Below the pieces are notes generated by a model. It saw only the letters and a program-made list of their open reading frames with translations. It had not been told where the DNA came from and searched no databases. Shown piece by piece: positions 10,663-21,130 of a stretch of 64,000 bases of DNA (positions within the stretch are counted from its first letter, which is position 1; each line of letters begins with the position of its first letter). Both the position numbers and the translations under genes were made by a program. The stretch is from Nothophaeocryptopus gaeumannii (taxonomy: Eukaryota > Ascomycota > Dothideomycetes > Mycosphaerellales > Mycosphaerellaceae). The stretch spans positions 2,480,001 to 2,544,000 of the forward strand of contig JASISA010000001.1 in NCBI GenBank assembly GCA_031771865.1, given 5' to 3'.

Positions 10663-12482
10663 CTACGCCGCAGCAAATACAGGTGTCGCGGCCTCCTCAG
10701 TCACTCCATTGACCTTGGACTCAGCATGTGTGCCGGTCTTGAGCTTCTCCATCTCGGCCTTCATCGCCTCAAACTGCTTCTCCAACTCCTCCTTGGCCTT
10801 CTCGGCCCCGGTAAGCTTGGTGATAGTAGCATTGAACTCCTCAATCTTCTTCAACGCGTCTTCCTTCTCCTTCTTCACGGAGTCGAGCTCGGTGTGGGCG
10901 GCTGTTAACTTGGAGGTGGCTTCTTCGGCGGATGCGGTGGCGGCTTTGGATGAGGTCTCGAGGTCGGTGACTTTAGAGGCGAGTGTTGCTTTCTCCTAGG
11001 AAACTGTCAGTGGGCTCACACACCAAGTGTACCGTGATCACCTACCGCCTCCTCAGCCTTCTTCTCCTCCTCAGCCTTCGACACCTTGCTCACGCTCTCC
11101 TCATTCGCCTTCTTCAACTCAGCCAACTTCGCCTCACTCTCCTCCTGGGCCTTTCTAAGATCCGCGCTCTCCTGCTCCACACTCTTGACTTTGGCGAAAG
11201 CCTCGTCGGCCAATTTCTTCGTCTTCTCAATCTGGGCCTCATACTCCTCCTTGATCTTCTGGCTGGCCTCCTCACTGCCTGATGATGCCTTCTTCAACTC
11301 CTCAATCTCGGCCTCCAGTTTGTCTTGCTCCTTCGACTTTCCAGACTCGAGCGACTTTATCTTCTCTTCATCCGCCTTAAAGGCCGCTTTGATGGCAGAC
11401 AACTCCTCGAAGAGCTTGTTATGCGAAACTTGGAGGGTCGCGTGTTCAGTGCGGGTCTTTTCGATCTTCTCTTGTGCAGCAATGGCGGCTTCTTCGGAGC
11501 TCTGCTTCAGTTCATCGTGCTCTTTTTGCAGGCCAGAGAGTCTATCCTGGGTCGAAGTGAGCTCTTGAGCGAGTTTGGCGCCCTCTTCGGACGCCTTTGT
11601 CAAATTCTCATTCGCTTGTTCGAGGGAGGTTATCTTCTCCTTGGATTGAGTCAACTCCTTCAACGTAGCAGTCAGCTTCTCCTCCGCCTCATGGCTAGAC
11701 TTTTGCGCGGTCTCTTGGAGCGTGCTAATCTTGGCTTGGGCTTCCGCGAGCTCCTTCTTGCCAGCCTCAAGCTTGCTCTCAGCGTCCTTGGAGGCAGAGT
11801 CGTGGGAGGAAGTGACGCTGGTGATCTTCTCGTGCGACTCGGCAAGCTCCTTCTTGGCAGCAGCGAGATTGGCCTCAGCCTCCTGCTTGACTTTCTGCAG
11901 CTCAGCCTCGAGCGTGCTATGTGTAGACTGTAGTGCCTCATGCTTCTCCTTGGACTCGGCCAGCTGGGATTGGAACGAGGCCAACTCAGCCTTGAGACTG
12001 CTCTCCAGCTGTTCGCGGGCATCCTTGGCAGCTTGAAGCTCCTTCTTCGCGGCGTCGGCCTCAGCCTGCAGTTTGCTGCTGTTGCCCTCCAAAACAGCGA
12101 GTTTCTCCTGCACAGCCTTGAGCTCATGACGCGCGTGGTCCCGCTCTTGAGTGACGGATTGAGAGACGCGCTCGTATGCGGCCTTAGACTGATCCGCCTT
12201 CTTCTTGTTCTTGTTCAGCTCATCTTGAAGCTTGGCAATCTGTTCGTCTTGCTTCTTCTTCAATCCCTCCAATTGTGCCTCCAACTCTTGGACTTTTTGC
12301 TTCAGGGTCGCTGCCTCTTTGCTCGCGTCATCGGACTGAGTCTTTGCTGCAGCCAACTCCTTCGACTTCGTGTCCAGCTCTCGCTCCTTCGCGGCAATCT
12401 TATCGTCGCGGGACTGAAGCTCTCTCTCTGCCTGCTCAAGCTTCTCCTTAGTAACGCCCGAGGTCGAGATGAGGTTGCCCAT
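10663..12482 (-). CDS. long coiled-coil protein with myristoylation-type N-terminus
   Basis: The model is complement(10663..10995, 11046..12482), 589 residues. The 50-base intron (donor GTAGGT at 11045, acceptor CCTAG at 10996) joins KKAEEA to EKATLASKVTD in phase 0; without it, the last 110 residues would be lost. The first ATG is 12482, because the frame further upstream has no ATG. The N-terminus MGNLISTS fits the N-myristoylation pattern (Gly2, small residue at position 6). Almost everything after residue 15 is Lys/Glu/Ala-rich heptad-type coiled coil with internal repeats such as AKKELAESHEKI and GKKELAEAQAKI. Loose similarity to tropomyosin- or myosin-tail-like proteins is compositional and not evidence of function. 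A membrane-attached scaffold or tether is inference. Confidence 0.75.
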
Positions 12483-13365
12483 GTTGGAAAAGAGTCCTGT
12501 CTCTGAATCGCGTAGGCAGTAGGTAGGTTCGAAGTAGGGTTGGCAGGGTAGGTGCGCGAGTAGGGGGTACGGCAATGCGTCTTTGTAGTAGTAGATCTGT
12601 CTTGTTGGTATTGCTTGTTGAGGATGTCAGCAGGTAAATGAATCAGTCCACGCTGATCAGCCCGTCAACAGAAACAACAAAGCAAGCAAGTGCAGATAGC
12701 AGACTGGCGGTCGCGGTGGAGTTTGTTCGGGCCAAGAAATTCGCACTTGCTTTAGTGATGACCTGGTCTGTGATGCCCCTGCTCAGATGCATCAAGTAGG
12801 AAGCGCTCGTGCGTTGGCTGCGGGAACCCGTGCGCCAACGGCAACCACGCCCTTGAAACGACGTTGCATGTGAGGCCAATTACTTCTACTTCTTCTCACT
12901 CCCTCTCCCACCTTGCTGGCCAAGTGAAGAAGTTGTGCATTCACCTCCCCGACCAAGCTCGAGCCCAACGCGCCGATTGGATCGATCATCGTTGGGGAGC
13001 TGTTCACGCGCCTGAATCGCAGGGCGGCCGATGCATGGGTGTCAACGAGATGCCAACGCAGCGGTGAGTCAATTGTTGACATGGTGAGAAGTCGAGAGCG
13101 GTCGAGAGCAGGTCTACGAAGGTAAAGAGGAACTTCTACACCCTGCATCGCTCCATTGGAGATTCAACGTCGAGCTGTCCCTGAAGTTTCACAGGCAAAA
13201 CTCCTGGCACGAAGCGACGACTTCTCTTTCCCGAGCACTTCTCCGCAACCGCGACAACAACATCGCAAAAGGTCACACAAGGCGGCAACGATACCGTATT
13301 CTGGCGGCACAGCACGGTGAGTACATGCAGCGATATTTCTCCAGGTCGACCTTTCGCCATCCAAC
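12483..13365. other. divergent intergenic region, no gene seen
   Basis: This is shared upstream DNA of the coiled-coil gene (minus) and the 13366 gene (plus). A 118-codon minus-strand frame (12792-13148) has no recognisable features and is probably chance. Confidence 0.5.
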
Positions 13366-13965
13366 ATGGCGTCTGACTTTGACCGACCAACTGTACTCTA
13401 CGTACTCATCCCACCTTCGCCCCTCTTTGCCGCACACTGGTCCTTCTTCCTGCTAGATACGCTGGCCTACGACGCAGTCACCAGGCGGCATGAGGAGTCG
13501 AACATCGGCAGAAGGGTACACGTCAGTGGCGATCGCCTGAATGGCTTTACGCTCGAAATCATCAGAAACTACGACATCAGCAAGCATCGAAGCGTAGGCA
13601 CCCGGCGTTTCGCAATCGGCGAGATACCAGGACAATATTTGCAGCCAATTCGCGACACTTTTCAAACCACCGAGCCTTTACCGCAGAAGGATGAGGACGA
13701 AGGTGGTGGTTTCGTTGACAATGAGCCGAAAGATCCTTTTGAGAAGGTCTGCCTAGCGGTTGAGGCACCCGGACCGAGTCTCAACTCTGCTTCAAGCGCT
13801 GCTGGCGGGCGGAGATTGAAGACCGGAGTCAAGGACTGTCAATGGTGGATTCGGCAGATGGTGGTGGAGCTATGCAAACGAGGTCTTCTCAAGGCTCTGC
13901 CAGTGGAAGAGGATGCGGAGGAGCAAGACCCACAGCATGTCGTCGCTGGACTACCTGTTCGTTGA
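13366..13965 (+). CDS. unknown fungal family protein, paralog A
   Basis: This 199-residue intronless frame starts at ATG 13366. It shares a scaffold with the inverted paralog ending at 14127. HWSFFLLD matches HWAVLIPN, GRRVHVSGDRLNGFTLEI matches GKYIHVTGSTRDGFQFEI, GPSLNSASS matches SKSLNSSNA, and DCQWWIRQMVVELCKRGLL matches DCQWWITRCINQLVEQGIL. The pattern (a HW core, a G-x-x-x-HV-x-G turn, a late CQWW helix) recalls a family of uncharacterised fungal proteins of about 150-200 residues, possibly DUF6914, which is recollection and not checked. No signal peptide or membrane segment is seen. Function unknown. Confidence 0.7.
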   Translation: MASDFDRPTVLYVLIPPSPLFAAHWSFFLLDTLAYDAVTRRHEESNIGRRVHVSGDRLNGFTLEIIRNYDISKHRSVGTRRFAIGEIPGQYLQPIRDTFQTTEPLPQKDEDEGGGFVDNEPKDPFEKVCLAVEAPGPSLNSASSAAGGRRLKTGVKDCQWWIRQMVVELCKRGLLKALPVEEDAEEQDPQHVVAGLPVR

Positions 13966-14126
13966 TAGAAATTGGTCGTTGGTTTAAAAATCATTGCTCT
14001 GTATGGTCGCTCTCCCTTTACTCGTGTCAATGCCTCATCAGCTGATGCATTAAACAGATCTCGTCCATTCGGCATCTAATGCCTATCCGCCCCAGCTATG
14101 ATCTGTCTTGGGTCCTGCCCTTTGGT

Positions 14127-14793
14127 CTAGTCATCTTGTGGCGGAGTGAGGATGCCCTGCTCGACTAATTGGTTGATGCACCTCGTTATCCACCACTGAC
14201 AATCGGACAAATTCGTATTGCGCTTAGGTGGCCCCTGGCTGTGGCATCAGTGAACTCAGCACGAATTCCCGATGAGATCTGTCGCTCACCGAGGATGACG
14301 CTGGTGCATTCGAACTGTTCAAAGACTTGCTCGGGGCTGGTATGGACGCGAAAAATCTCTCAATGTCAACGATGGGCTTATCAGTCTTCTGTTTCTCGCC
14401 TCCCGGGTTGACATCGACAATCATGGAATCCGGAATCAGGCCGAGCTGCACAAATGGCTTCGGGGACTGGCTGGTTCGATTCTTGTCGAATCCTCGGGCA
14501 ATCTCAAATTGAAAGCCATCTCTCGTGCTGCCCGTGACGTGGATGTACTTCCCGGTCTTCGGGTTCGGTGGATATGGGTCATCTGCGTTTGGAATGAGGA
14601 CTGCCCAATGTGCCTTGAACTTCGAACTCTCCCAGGTCATGAGAAATATGCGCTGATACCCAGCAGGAATCTGATGGGCTCCGCGAGGGGCTCTCGATGA
14701 GAGATTGTTGGACGAACCAGGCCCGCTGGCTTGGACAGTGCTGTCGGCTCCGGTCTGCTGGCTGGACTTCTTGTTACCGCTGAAGAGGCCCAT
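14127..14793 (-). CDS. unknown fungal family protein, paralog B, two exons
   Basis: The model is complement(14127..14222, 14290..14793), 199 residues, the same length as paralog A. The 67-base intron (donor GTGAGC at 14289, acceptor CTAAG at 14223, with ACTGAT as a plausible branch site) was placed because it restores the DCQWWITRCINQLVEQGIL segment that paralog A has at the same position. Without it, the frame ends in an unrelated tail. The N-terminus is a low-complexity Ser/Gln-rich stretch absent from paralog A, beginning MGLFSGNKKSS, which also fits an N-myristoylation pattern. The pair lies tail to tail, 161 bases apart, so it is an inverted duplication. Function unknown. Confidence 0.68.
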
Positions 14794-15192
14794 GGTCTAT
14801 GCCTCCGCTGACGACTGGTTGAGTAGTTGATTGTTGATGTGGTGTTTTGTCTGAGAGACGGGAAGGCGATCAACGCTGTAAGAAGAGAGCGTTTGTCCAA
14901 ATGGTGTTTGATGATAATGCTGGCTCCGCTGGTGAACTGTATACGGATGAAACACATGCTGATGAGATCAATTCAGATTCTGGCTGCCTTCGTATACCTT
15001 GTTATTCAAGCACACTTCCACGAGCACATGCGCTGTGCCACCTTCATCTACAAGCCACATTGAGTTTCCAGCTAGCCGAAATTGGCTTAGCATTTCTCGG
15101 CACCCTCTGCCGAATGTGAAACACCTCTCGAAGCGCCCGCGCCCTGGGCCACACATATTGCATTGCCATCGCACATCAACAACTCTCAACGA
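14794..15192. other. divergent intergenic region, no gene seen
   Basis: Upstream DNA of paralog B (minus) and the APH-type gene (plus). No supported frame. Confidence 0.5.
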
Positions 15193-16208
15193 ATGCTTTC
15201 AGCCGCAATGGAGTCGCTGCTCGGAATGATCACGGCGATTTGGCAGCGGTTTTGGCCTGCTCACGGCAACAAAGCGCCTGCGCCGCACCCTTACAGCACT
15301 CGTAAGGACCTAATCGGAATTTCTTTGGATGAGATTCCTTCTCAGCAAAATGCACACTTCAACGCATCGCTGCGATTACCAAGTCCAGAGGAAGTTCGCG
15401 CCGAAGCCTCCAAACAGGGCATTGACATTACGCGTACTTACCGACCAGATCCAGTCCGCTTTCCCGCACAACGCCTCATTGTGAAGTGGGGCCGGAATGT
15501 GACAATCGCAGAAGGACAGTGTCTGTGGTTCATACGAAAGCATCTGAGAGATGCCGTATCTGTCCCAGAAATTTATGGCTGGGCAGTTGATGGCGACCAG
15601 ACATTTCTCTACATGAAGCTAATATCAGGAGACGCGCTCTCTGAGAGATGGGATGGGCTACAAGCAGACGAGAAGGAGACTATCTGCGAACAGCTCCGCG
15701 GACTAATTACTTCTTGGCGATGCATCAACAGCCGTCAGACTCGACGATGAGGCTTAGTCAGATCGGAGGTCAAGGTCTAAGAGACATTCACTTCGCCGAA
15801 AGCAACACGTATCCAGCAGGCCCTTTCCCAAACCTTGCTACCTTTCACGACGCTTTTGCTCAACTTGCAATACCTCGACGCTCTGATGACTACGATTCGA
15901 CGCAGCCAAGAGTTGATGTCCAGGAGCTTTCTGGACCGACCGACGACGTACCAGTAGTCTTCACCCACGCAGATCTTGATTTGAGCAACATCCTCATATC
16001 GAAGGCTGGAGATGGACCTACTCGAATAGTTTCTATCATTGACTGGCATCAGTCTGGATGGTATCCGGAGCCCTGGGAATGGTTGAAAGCGCGCAGTGTG
16101 GCTTCGCCGGGAAGTGAATGGCGGACAAAGTATCTTAGCACGGTCATGGAGCCGGCACAGCAAGAGTACTGGTACTCTTGGGAGTACGTCAGTATGGCTA
16201 CTATATGA
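15193..16208 (+). pseudogene. APH/choline-kinase-like phosphotransferase, frameshifted
   Basis: The protein belongs to the aminoglycoside-phosphotransferase-like kinase fold that is very common in fungi, where the substrates are mostly unknown. The first half (from ATG 15193 or 15208) includes LIVKWG as the ATP-lysine strand, a WFIRKH helix and the hinge FLYMKLISG. The second half, in the next frame, has the Brenner motif HADLDLSN and the metal-binding IIDWHQSGWYPEPWEW. The first frame is good through GLITSW near 15720 and the second from HQQPSDSTM near 15733. The gap is too short for an intron, so one base appears to be missing around 15722-15732. Either a sequencing or assembly error or a real frameshift would explain it. 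The C-terminus (TGA 16206-16208) looks somewhat short. Confidence 0.7.
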
Positions 16209-16441
16209 GAGAAGATGCGAGGGCACACTATGAGAGTCCAAGAGGTTTCGGAGCATCTCTGATCTGAACACGGTCGAATGTTTGCGCCGCTTATCAGAGG
16301 ATTGAGAGATGGCGGGCTCAGACTGGAACAAGCGTCAGTCTTGCTTCAGCTCAGCAACAACAACTAAAGCCGACTGTCTGACCTCCAAGCTTCGTTTGAA
16401 GAAGTAATCTGGCGCACCATCATTGAGACTGCCTCGAAGCC

Positions 16442-17200
16442 ATGGCCACCACTGCATCCGCAGGAGTCATCGCCATTGCCGAGCTTCTGGAGCACATACT
16501 CCTATAACCATGACCAGTGAGTGGAGAACTCCATCGATTCAAACCACACTAAAGCATATGCCGCTCCTGGATCCTCAGTGACAGAGTTACAGGACAGATT
16601 CTCCAAGAGTGGAAAGCATTGAAGCGTGACAGGCATTGAATCTTTCGCCGCCCATATGCGATATATGCACGTTGTCCGCCTTGGTGCAATTCAGCTGGGA
16701 CGACTACCATACCATAAGATATTCGCCGAGCTTCGAACGTTGGATTATACTTGAAAGACAAGGACAGGTGTGCAGACATTTACAGAGTTAGCTGCATCGC
16801 TTCCCGAGAGTGTGGACATAGCCTAGGAACGAGAGGTCTCGCGTGAGAGAATTAACCAAGCGCAGAACGGCAGGCTAGAAGTACAGTTAAAGGTCCTTTA
16901 TCATCGGCGCATGTACCGGAGCAGCGACTTCCTCAACTGTACCGTTATTCCTTATACACACAGAGTCTTTAAGACTAGATAGACGAATCTTTAGCAATGG
17001 TACCCCGGACAAGAGGGAAGATTCGAATTTCTGGTGGCATTATAGGCTAGCTGCTGTTATTAATCAGAGAAGGCCCGATTTAGCATTCGAAGATTAGATC
17101 GTGACCACGGGTTTTAGGCGATGGTGCTCCTTGCCCTTAACGAATGCGCAGAAGATCAATGAGTACGGCTTTCGGTTACGATGCTTGGTTTGTGAAAAGC
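16442..17200 (+). pseudogene. decayed fifth copy of the F-box-like 'PELLE' family
   Basis: ATG 16442 opens with VIAIAELLEHILL, the family F-box-like helix, and stops at once (TAA 16505-16507). Weak later family blocks occur in order in the same orientation: NGRLEVQLKVLYHRRM near 16870 (compare GRLVINIRNLYLY in copy 2) and WCSLPLTNAQKINEYGFRLR near 17130-17190 (compare WRRLPIS...RFVLRYQVRF in copy 1). Between them the DNA is AT-richer and full of stops. Extent and exact ends are approximate. Confidence 0.5.
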
Positions 17201-17259
17201 CACCATGCATTACGCCGCACCATGCATTTCTGGAGACGCGGAATACAAACATCAACCGA

Positions 17260-17829
17260 CGATGATTTTAGCGGGGCAATCGATGTGCACTCACATGCCA
17301 ACCAATCACCGCGAGATCTCTCGCAACCACGGTCAATGGCGCTTTCGAGCAGTGTATCAAGGCCGCCGCCTACCTTGCCATCGGCGGCAAATTCGATACT
17401 ACATACAACGCGGCCGTCGACAAGAAGCACGACCCAATCAAACTACACCAAATGGAACCCTGCCACCGTCCTGGCCATCCTCGGCGACAAAAACGACGGT
17501 CTTAGTTCTACTTCCGACATGAGAGCAAGGCCAACGTCAAGATCCTTCCCTATGACCCATGCCGCGGCTGGCAGATCTCGGCACGCAGCGATGCTCACTC
17601 TGTGGTCGATCATCTACCCGTCATGCTACACGTCACGCTTGTACAGGACTACCGGACAATGCTCGACCACTTTCGCCGCGAGCACGTGCAGTTGCTCGAT
17701 GAGTTTGGCAACGAAGACACAGAGCAGAAAGCTATCTACGATGCTTGCCGCCGCGTCCTCCCCTACTGTACCATTCGATGGAAGATGCAGCATGGCATGG
17801 TGACGGCGGAGGAACTTGAGAACGAGTAG
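17260..17829 (+). pseudogene. unknown gene remnant with frameshifts
   Basis: Protein-like segments appear in different frames in the same orientation. ATTVNGAFEQCIKAAAYLAI and GGKFDTTYNAAVDKKHD lie at 17310-17450, WNPATVLAILGDKNDGL at 17455-17510, and a longer C-terminal part (ANVKILPYDPCRGW, DYRTMLDHFRREHVQLLDEF, AIYDACRRVLPYCTIRW) runs to TAG 17827-17829. Two frame changes and a TAG near 17507 break the frame, and no intron with acceptable sites reconciles them all. I do not recognise the family. An unannotated multi-exon gene remains possible. Confidence 0.4.
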
Positions 17830-17853
17830 AGGAAGACGACGACGACCAGACAA

Positions 17854-17919
17854 CACGAAGACACGAAGACACGAAGACACGAAGACACGAAGACACGAAG
17901 ACACGAAGACACGAAGACA
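17854..17919. repeat. 8-bp minisatellite (CACGAAGA)n
   Basis: About 8.25 perfect copies of CACGAAGA lie directly after the stop of the preceding remnant. The perfect copies suggest recent slippage expansion. The period is not a multiple of three and the array is outside any supported frame. Confidence 0.95.
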
Positions 17920-18033
17920 TGATTATGCTGAACCGGACAGCACGAATTTGCTCGAGATAGCTGCCTGCTAAAGGGTAAGACACAGTCGCTTGGTAATGGT
18001 GATACCTCAGATACTTTCGTCCCTTCCCTCCTT

Positions 18034-19570
18034 TCATGCATGACCAGATCTCCGCAATTTCCCTTCCTTCAGCTCAGGATGAACCCAAACGAAGAAATCC
18101 ATATCCGCATTACGAAAGATTTTATGATGCTCCTTCCCCTTCTTCTCTTTGTATTGTATGCCGTTCCATTTAGCCCGCAATTTGAGGAACCCGTCCGTCA
18201 CGCAGTTCTGTGCGGATCGGCTAGGCCTATCTTCCAGCGAGAATCGCGGAGTCACATACTCAGAGAGTTTGAGCTCCTCTTTCTCCATCTCCCATTGCAA
18301 GACCAGGGTCCATCCGTTGAGCAAGGATTTACAGTAGATGAACCAGAGGTACTTTCGGACGTCTAAGATGGACAGCATCTTCGCGAGGTCAGCGATGCCG
18401 TGGACTCGGGAGTACCATTGGTAGACGTAGACTTTGAAGGTCTTCTTGAGGATGACTGATTGTTGCTTGTTCGTGAGGTATTGCCATTTACTGGGAGCAG
18501 GTGGGATTTCTTTGGGAGTGGCGAAGTCCTGGGAGAACTTTGATGGGGCTTCGATCTCATCGAGTAGATTTTGTAGACGAGATGTCTCCTCCGTTCGCCA
18601 AAGGCCACAAATACCTTGTGGAAGTTTCCAGGGCTTGCTCTGGAAGTAGAGCTCGACTTGTTCGGCGTCGTTTACATCTTCCATCTTTCGCCGAATGAAC
18701 TCATTGTATCGAGATCGCATATCGTGAGCTGCGTCGATGTATTCCTGAGCCAGTTCTGTACGATCGCGCTTCTCGTCCGCACTCTCGCCTGGAATTGTAA
18801 TCTGGAGCAGTCGCCCGTCGCGCTCGAGAAGATCGGCATGGACGAGATAGTTGTAATGAGTTACTTGTTCGCGCAAAAGTGCAGTACCGAAGGATTGGTT
18901 GGACATTCTGCAGGTCCCGCTGACCAGTGCCTTCTGCTCCGTGGTAATGTACCTCGACGCTTGGGAGATACCAAGATACTTGATTGCTTCTCCGGCATTG
19001 CAGGTCCCGGTAAGATGCACTTGAACGTTCAGTCTATCAAAATTACAGTCAGTATATGTGACTTGTTCAAAGACATGAGAATATAGCTTTGCCCCATGTC
19101 ATATTGTCCTGTTGTGTTTCATTGTCGCCGAAGGCTTCAGAGAACTTGATTGCCTCTGAGCCGATCTCAGAGCCTCCAACTCGGTATAACTTCTCGTAAG
19201 TCGTCTTGTGCCATCTGGGCGTTGCTGTGAGTTGCGGAAGAGCGAGCTCCTTCGGTCGAACCATACGATCATACATGGTAGTCGTCGAAGCTTGAATTGC
19301 AGGAGATGCATCTCCAGAAATGGATGGATCGATGGAAGTTTCAATAAGGGTGGCAAAATCCTCGTTAGAGGCGGCATTGGTGTAGATATTATGCGTATTG
19401 TGCGTAGCTCGCTCGCGGTCAGTAGTCGAGTCGTTCGTATCTGCAATTTCCATCGCAGGCGGCGGATCTTCTGGCCAGGATCCAGGTATCGAGCCCCTGA
19501 ATTCCACCATCTCGTGATCGCTGTACTTCAGCGAAACGAACGGGAATCTGAAAGTGAACTGGAAGACCAT
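18034..19570 (-). CDS. unknown protein, two exons
   Basis: The tentative model is complement(18034..19019, 19075..19570), 493 residues, from ATG 19570 (MVFQFTFRFPFVSL). The two long frames must be joined. A 55-base intron with donor GTCTTT at 19074 and acceptor TTCAAG at 19020 restores the frame (...WGKAIFSL then HLTGTCNAGEAIKYLG) and contains TACTGAC as a branch site. The donor is non-consensus, so the junction is uncertain. The N-terminal 100 residues are Thr/Asn/Asp-rich and probably disordered; the rest is helical and charged, with DMRSRYNEFIRRKMEDV and a Trp-rich middle (QWYSRVHG, RKYLWFIYC). The C-terminus is FFVWVHPELKEGKLRRSGHA. No signal peptide, membrane segment or known domain recognised. 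Confidence 0.6.
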
Positions 19571-19859
19571 TTTCGAGTTGTGGCGTTGATGTTGTGGTGA
19601 GATACTCGCAAAGGGAGAACGGCAGACATTCAAGTATTTTATATCGCGGGCCGCCAGGAGTCAACATTGTTGTCGCACAATCAGAGGTGCAAGCCTATTG
19701 TCAGGGGCGACGGCATGTGAATGCCAAGACTAGCTTCCGACAATTGGCTCGGCTTGAATACGATAAAAATGCTTGTTCAATACACGAAATCTGTGTGTAC
19801 AATCAACATCAACATCAGCAGAATGAAAGAATATTCTGTACATGTTTTCAGCGCAGCAT

Positions 19860-21130
19860 CTACACTTCTGCTGTTCCTGTTTCTGTCTTTACAGCATCGC
19901 CTCCAGATCTCGCGACGCTCCTGACTGGGAAGCTCTCCCGCTTCTCAAGCCATTTTGGATTGTTCGAGACCTCCTCCAAGATATTATTCCAATCATGGTC
20001 CGAGATAGAAGTGTAGTTCACCTCATACTCCTTCCTTGTTCCATCTAACTTTCTTGTTGCGGCCTCGACCTTCTTCTTATCAGCAGAGCCTACACTTCTT
20101 GACTTGCAGAGCGCATTCCACTCATCCTCCGGTATCTGCCAGAGACCCATCGAGATCTCCGTCCTCGCCGCCTCATTAGTGTTGAGTGATATCCGGGGCA
20201 GCTTCGATACATCCGCATGTTGTCCCTTACGCTTGTCAATCTCCCTCTTCCCAACCCTCACCCCCATGTGCGTCCCGCTATACGGCACACTCTCACCACC
20301 GCCCAACGGTCCCAGCGCTCCATATCCCCCTTTCACACTCGCATCCATCAAAACCCTCGAATTCGCCAATCTATCCGGAAGCTGCATCCCACCAAGCACC
20401 TCACTAATCCTGTCCATCTCCTTTTCTTCCTCAGCCTTGAAATCTAATGACCCTTGTTCCCAAACATCAGCTTTCATACCCACACCGTAATACTGATGCT
20501 TCCTTAGGAAAGCAAGCCATATCGCGACAGTTTCTGAATGTCCTTCCTTCACAGTAATCTTCCTTCTCAACGTAACCCTCTCGAAATTCTCTTGACTTTT
20601 CTTATGCACGAAATTACTCCTCGGAACCGTCCATCGTTCCGTGATCTTCGGTAATGGCTGCGCGCCAGACACGGGTAGCTTTAGGAAGTATGCCGCTCGT
20701 AGAGCGAAATCGGCGAAGAGTTCGAGGTTGCGCACATTGTAGGAGCGGAGTTGGAGTTGCGCGACAGGAGGTGTGTATGTCTTTGATTGGCGGATGCGTT
20801 TGAGGGGCGCGAGGTAGGTTGCTTGGACAGCTTTGGGGAGGCGGAGGGTGGCGAGTTCGCGTTCGAGGGAAGAGGGGATGGCGGAGGCGGAGGAGCTGGA
20901 GGACGATTGAATGGTGCGGTGTTGAGTGGTGGTTGTTGGAGTTGATGAGAGCTGGGTATGGTTAGCGGAGGGCATTGGGAGTTAAAGTATAAGATATGTA
21001 CCTTTAGTCGCTTCACTGAGCCCATCAACGAGCGCTGATAGGACAGGGTTGTCATGATTGATGATATAGGTTTCAATGTATCCGCATTGAGACGAGGTCG
21101 AAGTGGTTGCGGAGTGTTCGGGGATGGCAT
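19860..21130 (-). CDS. RSM10: mitochondrial small-subunit ribosomal protein uS10m
   Basis: The model is complement(19860..20951, 21002..21130). The 50-base intron (donor GTACAT at 21001, acceptor ACCCAG at 20952, branch GCTAAC) joins VKRLK to LSSTPTTT in phase 0. The start is ATG 21130 (406 residues) or ATG 21055 (381 residues); the latter gives a short, basic, Ser/Arg-rich presequence (MTTLSYQRSLMGSVKRLK) suited to mitochondrial import. The S10 domain is clear: LQLRSYNVRNLELFADFALR, then LPKITERWTVPRSNFVHKKS and NFERVTLRRKITV. It would sit in the head of the mitochondrial small ribosomal subunit. The C-terminal extension of about 200 charged residues is far longer than in bacterial S10 and is typical of fungal homologs. 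An internal ATG at 20975 lies inside the intron and is not used in this model. Confidence 0.88.

Noticed and set aside
11086..12506. Leu/Ser-rich plus-strand ORFs over the coiled-coil gene
   Set aside because: They are complements of Lys/Glu/Ala coiled-coil codons; the hydrophobic composition is an artefact of antisense GAG/AAG.
12792..13148. 118-codon minus-strand ORF with ATG
   Set aside because: It lies in a divergent promoter region, with no motif, no paralog and ordinary chance length.
15193..16208. Antibiotic-resistance aminoglycoside phosphotransferase
   Set aside because: Fungal genomes hold many proteins of this fold with unrelated or unknown substrates. Nothing here points to drug resistance or to recent transfer.
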